Source: Bacteroidota bacterium (GTDB lineage: Bacteria; Bacteroidota; Bacteroidia; Flavobacteriales_C; GCA-002722245). From it: a stretch of 39,637 bases of DNA. How positions within the stretch are numbered: position 1 is the first letter of the stretch; each line of letters begins with the position of its first letter. Location: assembly GCA_026390935.1 (NCBI GenBank), contig JAPLEZ010000145.1, positions 1-39,637 of the forward strand, read 5' to 3'. Both the position numbers and the translations under genes were made by a program. Shown here one piece after another: positions 7,331-16,591 of the stretch. Below the pieces are notes generated by a model. The model was not told the DNA's origin and ran no database searches. It worked only from the letters and a program-made list of their open reading frames with translations.

Positions 7331-8485
7331 ATGAATTTCCAACATCCACTTACTTCCAAACAACCCAACATTGGCACCACTATTTTCGCTGTGATGACAG
7401 GCCTCGCCAATCAGCATGGCGCAGTGAATTTAGCGCAGGGATTTCCAAATATTGACGTTGATCCAAAACTCATCGCACTCGTCGACAAACACTCCCGCGA
7501 AGGCAAAAATCAATATGCGCCAATGCCGGGATTGCCCGCATTGAAAGAAAAAATTGCAGCAAAAATTGAAGAACTCTACGGCGCAAAATACCATCCGCTA
7601 AATGAAATCTTAATTACCGCCGGAGCAACGCAGGCCATTTATGCAGCCCTTTCTGCTATTGTGTTTCCAGGCGATGAAGTGCTAGTGATTGAACCCGCTT
7701 ACGATTGCTATGAGCCTGGAATTAAACTCAACGGCGGCATTCCCGTGAGAACGCAACTCACTGCAGAACTGAAAGTGGATTGGACTGATGTACAAAACAA
7801 AATCTCTCCGAAAACGCGCGCCATCATGATCAATACGCCGCACAATCCTACCGGTAGTATTTTGCGCAAGGAAGATTTGCTAGCTCTAGAAAAAATTGTA
7901 AAAAATACCAATATCATTATCATCAGTGATGAAGTGTACGAACATATTGTTTTTGATGGTGAAACACATGAAAGTGTTTGTCGCTATCCTTCGTTAGCAG
8001 AAAGGAGTATTGTGATCGCTTCTTTCGGAAAAACCTACCACGTTACAGGATGGCGATTGGGCTATTGCATCGCTCCCGAAAACATCATGAAGGAAATTGT
8101 AAAATGCCACCAGTTTCAAACCTATTGCATTCATACACCTTTACAATACGCTGTTGCAGATTACATCGACAACAAAGAAAAATACCTGGAACTGAATGCC
8201 TTCTTTCAACAAAAACGAGATTACTTTTTATCGCTGGTACAACAAACCAAATTCAAGGCATTGCCATGCAAAGGAACGTACTTCCAGTTGTTAAGTTATG
8301 GACATTTATCAGACGAATCCGATAGAGAATATGCCAACCGTTTAACAATAGAATATAAAATTGCGTCCATCCCGATTTCCGTTTTTTATCACAATTTCCG
8401 CGATGATAAAATTTTGCGTTTTTGCTTCGCGAAAACAGATGAAACACTTGAAAAAGGAGTAGAAGGCTTAATAAAAGTAAAATGA
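7331..8485 (+). CDS. PLP-dependent methionine-type aminotransferase (YbdL-like, fold type I)
   Basis: 384 residues, class I/II aminotransferase. Visible marks are VNLAQGFPN (32-40), NQYAPMPGLPALKEKIA (60-76), NTPHNPTG (168-175, Asn for PLP), SDEVYEH (199-205) and the Schiff-base lysine K234 in SFGKTYHVTGW. A C-terminal arginine in LRFCFAKT should bind the substrate carboxylate. The QGFPN motif and overall pattern are those of the methionine/glutamine transaminases related to E. coli YbdL. The stop overlaps the omega-amidase start (ATGA). Such pairs regenerate methionine from its keto acid with glutamine as donor, the amidase removing the alpha-ketoglutaramate formed. Confidence 0.9.
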   Translation: MNFQHPLTSKQPNIGTTIFAVMTGLANQHGAVNLAQGFPNIDVDPKLIALVDKHSREGKNQYAPMPGLPALKEKIAAKIEELYGAKYHPLNEILITAGATQAIYAALSAIVFPGDEVLVIEPAYDCYEPGIKLNGGIPVRTQLTAELKVDWTDVQNKISPKTRAIMINTPHNPTGSILRKEDLLALEKIVKNTNIIIISDEVYEHIVFDGETHESVCRYPSLAERSIVIASFGKTYHVTGWRLGYCIAPENIMKEIVKCHQFQTYCIHTPLQYAVADYIDNKEKYLELNAFFQQKRDYFLSLVQQTKFKALPCKGTYFQLLSYGHLSDESDREYANRLTIEYKIASIPISVFYHNFRDDKILRFCFAKTDETLEKGVEGLIKVK

Positions 8486-9264
8486 GAAAAGAACTGAATA
8501 TCGCCTTAGTGCAAAGCAACTTGGCCTGGGAAAATCCGGAAGGAAATTTCGCCATCTTTAACCAGCATCTAGAAAAAATTACAGCTGCTGATTTGATTGT
8601 TCTACCCGAAATGTTTTCCACAGGCTTCTCCATGGAACCTGCGCCATTAGCAGAAAAAATGGATGGAAAAACCATGCAGTGGCTCACTCAAAAAGCAAGG
8701 GAAAAAAACTGTGTCATCACTGGGAGTTTCATCGCAGAAGAAAAAGGAAAATATTGTAACCGACTCATTTGGATGCGTGCCGACGGTACTTTTGAAATGT
8801 ACGATAAACGTCACCTCTTCCGCATGGCTGGCGAAAACAATAAATACACAGAAGGACAAAAAAAACTAATCGTTGAATTGAATGGCTGGAAAATTTGTCC
8901 GCTCATTTGCTACGATTTACGCTTTCCGGTGTGGAGCAGAAATGTGAATCAGGAATACGACATTCTACTCTACATCGCCAATTGGCCTGCAGTACGCAGC
9001 CATCCTTGGAAATCGTTGCTAATTGCCCGCGCCATTGAAAATCAATGTTATGTTTTGGGATTGAATCGCGTGGGTACAGATGGTTTAAGTTTGGATTATT
9101 CGGGCGATAGTTCAATCATCGATCCTCTTGGAAAATACGTGGCAGAAGCTACTCCAGGAAAAGAAGAAATAGTTGCAATCACATTGAAAGATGAGCTTTT
9201 GGAGCAGTGCAGAAAGAATTTTCCAGTGACATTGGATGGGGATAAGTTTAGATTGGATATTTAG
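8482..9264 (+). CDS. Nitrilase-superfamily omega-amidase (YafV/NIT2 type)
   Basis: 260 residues of the carbon-nitrogen hydrolase fold with the Glu-Lys-Cys triad in place: E43 in LPEMFSTGF, K109 in YDKRHLF and C143 in LICYDLRFP. YDKRHLFRMAGE is typical of the YafV branch, whose members hydrolyse alpha-ketoglutaramate and alpha-ketosuccinamate to the dicarboxylic keto acid plus ammonia. It overlaps the aminotransferase by four bases, so transamination and keto-amide removal are co-translated. The enzyme is cytoplasmic; no signal peptide is present. Confidence 0.92.
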   Translation: MRKELNIALVQSNLAWENPEGNFAIFNQHLEKITAADLIVLPEMFSTGFSMEPAPLAEKMDGKTMQWLTQKAREKNCVITGSFIAEEKGKYCNRLIWMRADGTFEMYDKRHLFRMAGENNKYTEGQKKLIVELNGWKICPLICYDLRFPVWSRNVNQEYDILLYIANWPAVRSHPWKSLLIARAIENQCYVLGLNRVGTDGLSLDYSGDSSIIDPLGKYVAEATPGKEEIVAITLKDELLEQCRKNFPVTLDGDKFRLDI

Positions 9265-9265
9265 A

Positions 9266-9318
9266 TCCATCTCCCTTCCCTCACACTATCCAACGCACCC
9301 CTCTCCTCCGAGAGGGAA
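9266..9318 (-). repeat. Dispersed G-rich repeat, family A (copy 2, opposite strand)
   Basis: Begins two bases after the omega-amidase stop. Its reverse complement shares CTCTCGGAGGAGAGGGGTGC, then GTTGGATAGTG and a GGGAGATGGA end, with the left half of the hairpin at 31274-31393. Confidence 0.65.
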
Positions 9319-9390
9319 GCACTTCCTGACATCCAATACTTAAATCATCTGGTTCAGAGAATGGGCCGCTAACTTCGTGCGGGGGCATGA

Positions 9391-9522
9391 GCCAAGATGC
9401 GAGCCAGGGGCTGGAGGTGAGACAAAAAGTGCTGCCCGCAGGGCAAAGCATTTTTGCCGAGGCGGGTGGAAGCATATCTTGGCTATTGATTTTTTGTTAC
9501 TTTTTCATCAAGGAAAAAGTAA
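9391..9522. repeat. Structured intergenic element (nested hairpins)
   Basis: This covers most of the rest of the 289-bp gap at 9265-9553, which has no supportable gene. An outer pair GCCAAGAT / ATCTTGGC lies at 9391-9398 and 9476-9483. Inside it, GCCC-GCA-GGGC at 9434-9444 forms a tip with flanking partial pairing (GTGCT / AAGCA). A second hairpin has perfect 10-bp arms at 9497-9506 and 9513-9522 (TTACTTTTTC / GAAAAAGTAA). The second hairpin could terminate minus-strand transcription of the lipoprotein gene; the first looks like a mobile repeat or a structured RNA. Confidence 0.5.
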
Positions 9523-9553
9523 AAAGATTGCTTCTTTTAAAGAAGACAAAAAG

Positions 9554-11152
9554 CTATTCAGGCAAAACAATCCACTCTATCTCCATCTCCCAATTCGCGC
9601 GCACTGTAAGTGCTTTCTCATAAAAAATAATCTTCTCCGGTTGTTCTTTCAAATAGTAATTTCCACTCTCCCAGCGACCGTTCCCATTCCCATCAAAAAT
9701 CAATTTTATTTTATATTCTCCTGGAGGAAAATTTTTGTAGTTGAACTGCATTTTAGGTGAAGTAAATTTTTCTTCTTTGATCACTTCCTGACCAGACATA
9801 AGTTGAAGCACAAAAGGCGTTGCAGGAGCTTCCTTGATTTCCAGCTTCAGCGCTAAAATTCCAAAAGCACTCTCATCGGCAAGTGTAAAAAAACTGTTTA
9901 GTGTATCCTTATTGCTTCTACCGTAAATATCAGTCACGGCACCAGGTGCAAATTTAATTTTACATGATTTTGCTGGAACAGCGCTTACTTTAAAACCAAG
10001 TTTTCTATCGCCGCTCAACTGACAAGAAAAAGTTTTTGTTATGGAATCTTGCGTTATGCTGATCAATGATGAATTTACCGACTGCAATGGAAAATTGAAG
10101 GACAAATAAAGGGAATCACCAGGCACTATCGCACTTAATGTTGGGTCCTTCACGACTTTTAATGGCAGCGCCTTCAAACTTCCTGCATCCTTCAAGAAAA
10201 AAGTCAATGTATCCGAAAAATCCTTGTCGCTCACCTTCACCACTATAGAATCTTTATCGCTCAAGCCAGGATTAAGCCACAACACCAAACTATCTCCTCC
10301 TAGGAATCTTTCAATAGAATTTATTTTACCTTTTTCATTCTCGATCTCCACCTTAGCGCTTTTGTTTTTTTTATTGAAGGCCAAAACAATTTCCCTTTCG
10401 TTCACTACTTTTTTGGTGGAGAGGAATTGGCGTTTATAATCCTGCACAAAGGCCCCCAAATCGAGGTGGGAAATACTATCATAGATTTTTATAGGCTCGG
10501 AATGATATGCGATCTTCTCATTCGGTTGATCAAATAGATAATTGCTATTAATGTCTTTAAGGGCAAACGCGCGGTACTCCCCTTCATGAATATTTTTAAT
10601 GATGTACTTTCCTTCTTTATCTGTTTTCCCAAAATAAGAAGGCAGCGCTTTGGCGACTACAGAATCTTTTTGACCATTGGGATACAGCATTACAAACATT
10701 CCGGCTTCTGCTTGACCATCAAAGGTGTTTTCTACTTTTCCCGATAATTGTAAAAAATCGAGTCGACTCCCGGTAGAAAAAACAATAGTGCTTTCTGCCC
10801 AAGGATTTCTCTCCGTAAAATCGGCAATGCCATCTCCAAAAAAGAGCGAATAGGTAGTGTTTTCTCTAAAGAGCGTATCAAAAGTTAAAATCACCCTCTT
10901 TCCCTTTACCGCCACTTTTGGAAAAGTATTTACAGGAGGGGAAATAATGAGTTGTTGCTGAATATTGCTGAGTTGAACAAACTCATTGAAAATGAGCTCA
11001 ATTTTAGTTTGATTGAAATTAGTGGCTTCGTTCTGAGGAAAACTTTTCACCAACTTAGGAGGAACAATGTCCTTCTCTCCGCCGCTCAGTGTGCCCACCT
11101 GCGCGCAACCTGCCAGCAATAAAACTGATAAAAATAGGATTGCAATTCTCAC
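9554..11152 (-). CDS. Ig-like (Big_5/SbsA-type) domain lipoprotein
   Basis: 532 residues. The N-terminus MRIAILFLSVLLLAGC is a lipoprotein signal with the acylated cysteine at 16. Residues about 30-130 (DIVPPKLVKSFPQNEATNFN...IELIFNEFVQLSN...ENTTYSLFFGDGIADFTERN) match the bacterial Ig-like domain that follows the 'PP-x-x-x-x-x-P' linker. After it come beta-rich repeats and a carboxypeptidase-regulatory-like segment (KTDKEGKYIIKNIHEGEYRAFALKD, about 175-200). Near the C-terminus FPPGEYKIKLIFDGNGNGRWESGNY resembles the same fold again. Homologues are single conserved genes in many Bacteroidota; the role is unknown. It follows comF after a 37-bp gap on the same strand. Confidence 0.82.
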   Translation of the reverse strand: MRIAILFLSVLLLAGCAQVGTLSGGEKDIVPPKLVKSFPQNEATNFNQTKIELIFNEFVQLSNIQQQLIISPPVNTFPKVAVKGKRVILTFDTLFRENTTYSLFFGDGIADFTERNPWAESTIVFSTGSRLDFLQLSGKVENTFDGQAEAGMFVMLYPNGQKDSVVAKALPSYFGKTDKEGKYIIKNIHEGEYRAFALKDINSNYLFDQPNEKIAYHSEPIKIYDSISHLDLGAFVQDYKRQFLSTKKVVNEREIVLAFNKKNKSAKVEIENEKGKINSIERFLGGDSLVLWLNPGLSDKDSIVVKVSDKDFSDTLTFFLKDAGSLKALPLKVVKDPTLSAIVPGDSLYLSFNFPLQSVNSSLISITQDSITKTFSCQLSGDRKLGFKVSAVPAKSCKIKFAPGAVTDIYGRSNKDTLNSFFTLADESAFGILALKLEIKEAPATPFVLQLMSGQEVIKEEKFTSPKMQFNYKNFPPGEYKIKLIFDGNGNGRWESGNYYLKEQPEKIIFYEKALTVRANWEMEIEWIVLPE

Positions 11153-11189
11153 CCAACAAACATACAGGATTCCCTGCGGATTTTAAAAT

Positions 11190-11885
11190 TCAAAGCGGCT
11201 GCGGTGCGAAGGCGAGCGATGCTACCGACACTTTTACATTGCCCATCTCAAGCAAGGCAGCAACACAACTTTCAATGGTGGCTCCGGTGGTAATCACGTC
11301 ATCTACCAGTAAAATATGCCGGAAAGATCCTTCCACCTTGCTATTCAGCGCGAAACAATGGTTGATGTTTTGCCAGCGGGTAAATTTATTGTACTGGGTT
11401 TGACTCTTCCTTTGCTTTACCCGCAGCAAATAATTGGGTAGCACAGGTTTTTGAATACTTTGAGATATCCCTCGCGCGATCTTTTCACTTTGATTATACC
11501 CTCTCTTTCTTCGCTTACTCTTACTCAAAGGAACCGGCACTATGGCGTCAACATCCTTAAAATGAAAACTTTGAGAAATTTGTTCTCCCAACATTTTGCC
11601 GAAATACAACCCTACATCGGTTTTGTTTTTATACTTCAGGTGATGAATAATCGACTGCCCAACTCCACCTTTTATAAAATAAAAAAGGGCACAAGCTTTT
11701 TGCACGGGGACCTTTCCGTAAAAAATTTGATCAATAATTCCCTCCTCAACTTGAATTTGCAAATGATTAATTTGGTGAAAACAGGAGGTGCAAACCAAAT
11801 GCTCCATGCTTAAAAGTGGTTTTGCGCAGTGAACACAAACTTCGGGAAAAACGAGTGACAGCAGGTGATTTAACATAACATCCAA
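11190..11885 (-). CDS. comF: ComF family phosphoribosyltransferase-like protein
   Basis: 231 residues. An N-terminal zinc-finger-like pair CVHC...CTSC (about 17-20 and 32-35) precedes the phosphoribosyltransferase domain with VDAIVPVPLSKSKRRKRGYNQSE (about 112-134) and the PRPP loop ILLVDDVITTGAT (about 191-203). ComF proteins take part in DNA uptake in naturally competent bacteria and bind single-stranded DNA-processing partners; in non-competent species the role is unclear. An internal ATG three codons in is an equally good start. It is divergent from the coiled-coil gene at 11967. No other competence gene is nearby. Confidence 0.9.
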   Translation of the reverse strand: MDVMLNHLLSLVFPEVCVHCAKPLLSMEHLVCTSCFHQINHLQIQVEEGIIDQIFYGKVPVQKACALFYFIKGGVGQSIIHHLKYKNKTDVGLYFGKMLGEQISQSFHFKDVDAIVPVPLSKSKRRKRGYNQSEKIARGISQSIQKPVLPNYLLRVKQRKSQTQYNKFTRWQNINHCFALNSKVEGSFRHILLVDDVITTGATIESCVAALLEMGNVKVSVASLAFAPQPL

Positions 11886-11928
11886 AAAACAGGCGAAATA
11901 AAATGTAACCTAGAATATCAAAAATAAG

Positions 11929-11936
11929 TATATTTG
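11929..11936 (+). promoter_or_regulatory. Bacteroidota -7 box (TATATTTG) for the coiled-coil membrane protein
   Basis: TATATTTG fits the TAnnTTTG consensus exactly. It lies 31 bp before the ATG at 11967. An AGGAGG sequence at 11942-11947 is too far from that ATG for an ideal ribosome site. No good -33 TTTG was found at the expected distance. Confidence 0.5.
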
Positions 11937-11966
11937 CCCAAAGGAGGCTCTAACAAGTATCTATTT

Positions 11967-12893
11967 ATGGAAAACAACGAGGAAGAAACGAAGAAAAAGA
12001 AAGGCGGCATTATCATGGGAGCTCTTATTGGGCTGATCGCGATTTTGTTGGCTACTTCTATATATTTTGGTTACGAGCTAAGCGGTACCGAAAAGGAGAA
12101 GATTGTAATGGAAACTGAAGGCAAGGTTAAGCAAGAAAAATACGACCGTTTACTGACCGACCTTAATAAAACAAAAGACTTATTGGAGCAGGCAAAAACC
12201 GGAGATCCAGTTAGAGATCAAGAGCTTCAGGCGAAAAGTGCAGAAATTGAAAGATTAAGAGAGAAATTAAAAAGCTACGAATCAGAAGGTGACGTTGAAT
12301 ATTTCAGAAAAATTAAAGCCGAACTTTGGAAATTAAGAAACGAGATCCGCGACCTTAAAAAGAAAAACGAACAGTTGTTGGCTGAAGTAGCTAAATTAAC
12401 TGATGAAAATGGTCAGAAAAATAGCACCATTAATAGTTTAAACTCTACTACTAAAGATTTGAAACAAAATCTTCAGTCGTTAGAAGAAAGAAACCGATTG
12501 GCAACACAAATCATGGCTCGCGACATGGTAGCGGAGGGTATCCGTCAAAGAAGAAACTCTGAACGTGTATCTAAAAGCCCACGTAACGTTGAAAGAATTC
12601 GCTTTGCTTTTACTTTAAATGCCAACCTAGGAGCTAGAGCAGGAATGAAAACCATTTACTTGCGATGCATTGAACCAGGTGGAGCAATTTTCACAAATGG
12701 CGGAGCAAAATTCACACTCAATGGACAGGAAACTCTATATAGCGAAAGACAAGACGTTGATTATCAAAACAGAGATTTAGATGTAATTATGTATGCCACT
12801 CCTTATTCTTCGCAATTCGTAGCAGGGACATATACATTAGAAGCCTACATGGATGGCTACAAATTAGGAACCGCCACTGTTGAGCTGAAATAA
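11967..12893 (+). CDS. Membrane-anchored coiled-coil protein with C-terminal beta domain, unknown function
   Basis: 308 residues from the ATG at 11967; a longer frame from a TTG exists, but this start gives a coherent N-terminus. A basic and acidic head (residues 1-14) is followed by one membrane segment (about 15-35, IIMGALIGLIAILLATSIYF). Next comes a long coiled coil (about 45-195) rich in Glu, Lys, Leu and Gln heptads. The last 100 residues (from RIRFAFTLNANLGARAGMKTIYLRC) look like a compact beta domain ending GTYTLEAYMDGYKLGTATVELK. It probably projects into the periplasm. Its stop is only two bases from the stop of the convergent giant gene. No function is assignable. Confidence 0.75.
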   Translation: MENNEEETKKKKGGIIMGALIGLIAILLATSIYFGYELSGTEKEKIVMETEGKVKQEKYDRLLTDLNKTKDLLEQAKTGDPVRDQELQAKSAEIERLREKLKSYESEGDVEYFRKIKAELWKLRNEIRDLKKKNEQLLAEVAKLTDENGQKNSTINSLNSTTKDLKQNLQSLEERNRLATQIMARDMVAEGIRQRRNSERVSKSPRNVERIRFAFTLNANLGARAGMKTIYLRCIEPGGAIFTNGGAKFTLNGQETLYSERQDVDYQNRDLDVIMYATPYSSQFVAGTYTLEAYMDGYKLGTATVELK

Positions 12894-12895
12894 TC

Positions 12896-15800
12896 TTAAA
12901 ATAACATTTGAACTTGAACACCTCCGGTATGAACGGGGGTGTTTTTGTTTGATGCCCTTCCCTGATAATTCAAACTGATTTGCATGTTGTTGGCAAAACG
13001 ATTTTGAATGCTCACCGTCCACGTAAAATTGGTTCCATTGTGCAAACCTTCCAGCATCTCAAATTCCAATGGCGAGGAATTCTCTGTATTCATATTATAA
13101 GCAATGCCTATATAGTTAAAAGTAAGATCCATGCGCCCTTTGCCAACAAAGTTGTAGGTCACTTCAGTGCCCAGTTGGTTTAATGTTGTTTTTTCGGTTC
13201 CGTAGGCCGGCGCATTCTGCTTGTCTTTATAATTGTACAAAATTGTAGCACGCAAATTATTATTGGGTTGAAAAGTAAGTTTAGGATTGACAATATAAGC
13301 GTGAATGTTGTAATCGGTGGCGGAGAAAAACTGAGAAAACTTGCCTTTGTTTTGTTCTTCGGAATTCAGCAATACCGACCACTTATTACTAAAATTCCAA
13401 CGGATGTTCAGCACCTTGCTGGTGAGCTGGCGCGACTCAAAACCATTGGTGAGCAAGGTTTTATTTTGATTGTCGGTATAAGTAAAGTCTATAGTGTACA
13501 GCGGATTTCCGCGATTAAAGAAAATGGTGTTACGAAGAGAGGAGTTAGTACTTACCAAACTTGTATCGGCAACGTTACGCGAATAAGGAACAAGGGCTTG
13601 ATCTTGCGCACTTTTATTGGTTTTCATGACCGCGCGGTAAGCCAGCTGATTGTGGAATTTAGAGATGAATAAAGGCAAGCCTGTCAGTTTCTGACTTTTA
13701 TACAATTTAGAAAACTGAATGTTGAGCACTTCATTGAATTGGGTAGAATAGGATTTCACAAAATCGCGGGTTGGCGTGTACACCTTAATGAAACGCATGT
13801 CATCGGAAAACTTGGCGATTTCAAATTCATTCAACTGCTGCACATTGTCGCCATTGTAATCTATCCAAGCGTAAGTTCCTTGTCCGGGAGCTACCTGCAA
13901 ATACGAAAACTCCCTTTTGATTTCCAGTCCGCTTCCAAATTCGTAGTACGTCCTGGTGTTGATAAATCCGCGAAAAGCATTTATAGTCAAATCAACTTTA
14001 TTGAGCAAAGTGTTCTCAGGCGTTTTCACGGTGCTGAGCGTTGAATCTACAATACTCAGGGATCGGTAAACCGATGATAAAGTAAGCTGCACATATTTAT
14101 TTTGAGCGAAGGAAATTTTCCCCTGAAAATTATCGGCCGTTGTGCTTTTGCTGAAAGCATTGTTTTTAGTAGCGTAATCATTTCTTCTGTCGTAGGATAA
14201 AGTGAAAGAGTTTTTCAATTCTTCGGAAGTGGCGACATAAGCGCCGCGCTGCGTGTATATGAACGAGCTTTGAAGCAAAGTGTCGTTCAATGCATTCACA
14301 ATTTTATCATTGTCTTCTTCGACCTTGATCCCGAAAACCAACTTACCTACCTTTTGAGATAGATTGCTGTTGTATCGCAAAAACTCCGTGTTGCTGGTAT
14401 TCCCAAAACTTTGCAACCAGCTGGCATTTCCCACTAATTTGGTTCCAACCCCATTAGTGTAATTCGCCTCACTACTAACATTGTAGCCTTTATAAAAAGC
14501 ACCTTTCGTAAAGAAAGAAGAATTCACATTGACGAATTTTGTTGGCGATTTACGCAAATCAAATTTCATGTTTCCGAAGTGTTCATCCTCTATCACATTG
14601 CTCAAACCGGCAATGTTCCAATCTCTCTCAAATTCAGTACTCCTGAACCTTTCAATGGCAGAGAAATTTTTGTTGACCATTTGGTAATCGGCCGTTGATT
14701 TTAATGTCCATGCCGTGGAAGAAGAATCCATTCGTTTTGTGCTTTCAAATCGCAACTGAAGCGCCACGCCCTGATCATCGCTTTTGTCCTTGTCGGAAAA
14801 AGTATTGAGATTTCTATTGCTTCCTGCCAACTCAGCTTCAAAAACAGTATTTTTTCCCAATTGATATTGAGCGCTCACAGTGGCCATTTGTCGCTGCTTT
14901 GGTGTGATAAGCAAGGACTTTGGTTCATAGCGCCCCTGTGCTACGCCGCCTACTGGCGCCACCCATTTATAGGTGCGACCATTGACGGAAGTGCTGTTTA
15001 AAATATAATTTCCATGACCCTGACCCAAATCACTAAAAACCAAGCGATACTTGGCATTCACAGGATCTACAGAATACACAAAAACATGGTAGCTAATGCT
15101 GTTTACTATAGTATCCACCTTTTTATACAAAACATAATTAGCGGAATACACTGTGGAATCAACATTGTCGGAAAGTGCCATACTTAAACTATCACCCACA
15201 TTTTGCAAAATAGAAATTTGCGCCGGATTCAATTTCTGTTGCAATTGCTGATCGCGCACATCCTGCTCAGAATAAAGATTGAAATTCAATTTTAAATTTT
15301 CAAAAATCACCTCCTGATGCGTGTGGAATAACGTGCGTGTGTAGTTTTTATCGGAATACTGAAATTCAACAATAATCCTTTTGTCTTTGGTAATGAGCTG
15401 CTGAGCGGTGAAAGTCACCTCGGCATTGTTATAATCAATAATGTAATCTTTATCCTGTCCGCGTTCCAGCAATTTTCCATCCACATAAATTTTCTCGGTT
15501 CCCGATAAAATAATGATGAAACTTTCATTTTCAGCGCCATGCAATTTATATGGCCCCTGATTGCCTTCTACTCCTGCCAATTGATAGCGTGAAAATTTTC
15601 CTTTGGAGAGCGCGGCATTGACATCAAATTTATGAATCGGACGAAAACCACTTTTGGTGGCCGGCAAAAAATACTCCGATGAAAAACTCAAGCCCTGCGC
15701 CTTCTTATTGAAGCGCAAAAATTTATCCTGTGTTTCCTGTATCTGAAAATCACCAGTGAGCAAACGCGTGTTGTTCTTCTTGAATTGAATGTACACTTTG

Positions 15801-16417
15801 TCGAACTCCTGCAACTGCTGCGTATTTCCTTCGGCCTGAATGGGAATATTATTATCGGTAATGGCCGCCAGCACCTCAATATCATCGTAAATTTTACCCG
15901 ACAACTGAAGATTCAAATTAGAATTTACCGTTAAATCCTGATTGTTCCCGAAGGAAATTCCACGAGAAATACTCCCCGCTTTTTTTAGTCCGCCGCTATT
16001 AAAAATATCTTCTGTCCCTTTTTTGGAAGCATTGAGTTGTTTGATGGTTTGCTGATTGGGCGTAATTTTCAGAGGATCCTTTTTGTACACAGCAGCATTG
16101 ATCTTAAAAGGGAAAACGCGATAAGTGCATATCAATGTGTCGCTAGACAAAGAGCTTTTTGGAACCACCACTTTCCCGTTGATGTAATCAACAACAAATA
16201 TATTTTGAGGTAATAGTAAAGTGCCATCCGACTTCCTTAGCACAAGTGATCCAGGAACTAAGCTTAAGCTATCCAATTGAAGGGTGTCGGCACTCAACAC
16301 TATTTTCTTCACTCGCACATTGGAAAGATCTCCTTGCGCAAAGCTACGTGGCGACAGCAAAAATGTGAAAACAAATAGCGCCGCAACAGAGAGATATCGG
16401 AAAAATCCTTGTGTCAT
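12896..16417 (-). CDS. Very large exported beta-rich outer-membrane protein, function unknown
   Basis: 1173 residues with a signal peptide (about 1-27, ending SPRSFAQ). An N-terminal region of about 120 residues is followed by a conserved-looking block near residues 145-215 (KKAGSISRGISFGNNQD, LNLQLSGKIYDDIEVLAAI, TDNNIPIQAEGNTQQLQEFD), which recalls the start of the T9SS translocon protein SprA; I treat that only as a resemblance. From about residue 500 the chain consists of alternating short strands rich in Asn, Ser, Tyr and Phe, and it ends in VQVQMLF with a terminal aromatic residue, as beta-barrels inserted by BAM do. It is therefore probably a large outer-membrane barrel. It is convergent with the coiled-coil gene. 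Confidence 0.7.
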   Translation of the reverse strand: MTQGFFRYLSVAALFVFTFLLSPRSFAQGDLSNVRVKKIVLSADTLQLDSLSLVPGSLVLRKSDGTLLLPQNIFVVDYINGKVVVPKSSLSSDTLICTYRVFPFKINAAVYKKDPLKITPNQQTIKQLNASKKGTEDIFNSGGLKKAGSISRGISFGNNQDLTVNSNLNLQLSGKIYDDIEVLAAITDNNIPIQAEGNTQQLQEFDKVYIQFKKNNTRLLTGDFQIQETQDKFLRFNKKAQGLSFSSEYFLPATKSGFRPIHKFDVNAALSKGKFSRYQLAGVEGNQGPYKLHGAENESFIIILSGTEKIYVDGKLLERGQDKDYIIDYNNAEVTFTAQQLITKDKRIIVEFQYSDKNYTRTLFHTHQEVIFENLKLNFNLYSEQDVRDQQLQQKLNPAQISILQNVGDSLSMALSDNVDSTVYSANYVLYKKVDTIVNSISYHVFVYSVDPVNAKYRLVFSDLGQGHGNYILNSTSVNGRTYKWVAPVGGVAQGRYEPKSLLITPKQRQMATVSAQYQLGKNTVFEAELAGSNRNLNTFSDKDKSDDQGVALQLRFESTKRMDSSSTAWTLKSTADYQMVNKNFSAIERFRSTEFERDWNIAGLSNVIEDEHFGNMKFDLRKSPTKFVNVNSSFFTKGAFYKGYNVSSEANYTNGVGTKLVGNASWLQSFGNTSNTEFLRYNSNLSQKVGKLVFGIKVEEDNDKIVNALNDTLLQSSFIYTQRGAYVATSEELKNSFTLSYDRRNDYATKNNAFSKSTTADNFQGKISFAQNKYVQLTLSSVYRSLSIVDSTLSTVKTPENTLLNKVDLTINAFRGFINTRTYYEFGSGLEIKREFSYLQVAPGQGTYAWIDYNGDNVQQLNEFEIAKFSDDMRFIKVYTPTRDFVKSYSTQFNEVLNIQFSKLYKSQKLTGLPLFISKFHNQLAYRAVMKTNKSAQDQALVPYSRNVADTSLVSTNSSLRNTIFFNRGNPLYTIDFTYTDNQNKTLLTNGFESRQLTSKVLNIRWNFSNKWSVLLNSEEQNKGKFSQFFSATDYNIHAYIVNPKLTFQPNNNLRATILYNYKDKQNAPAYGTEKTTLNQLGTEVTYNFVGKGRMDLTFNYIGIAYNMNTENSSPLEFEMLEGLHNGTNFTWTVSIQNRFANNMQISLNYQGRASNKNTPVHTGGVQVQMLF

Positions 16418-16591
16418 TCAGTGTCAACTAAACTATATAAACGAAAACAATTGATCAATAATATAAAATATCCTGCGATATAAGCAGAGGAAAATGCCGT
16501 CCTACGCACATCAAATTGTTTATAAAATGCCCTAACAACGCATAAAGTTTAGAGGGGAGTCGTTTACTTTTAAAATTGAAAAAATGATTTT

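Noticed and set aside
9377-9760. Plus-strand open frame starting in the 9.4-kb gap
   Set aside because: It runs through hairpin repeats and then opposite the lipoprotein gene; no domain or signal peptide.
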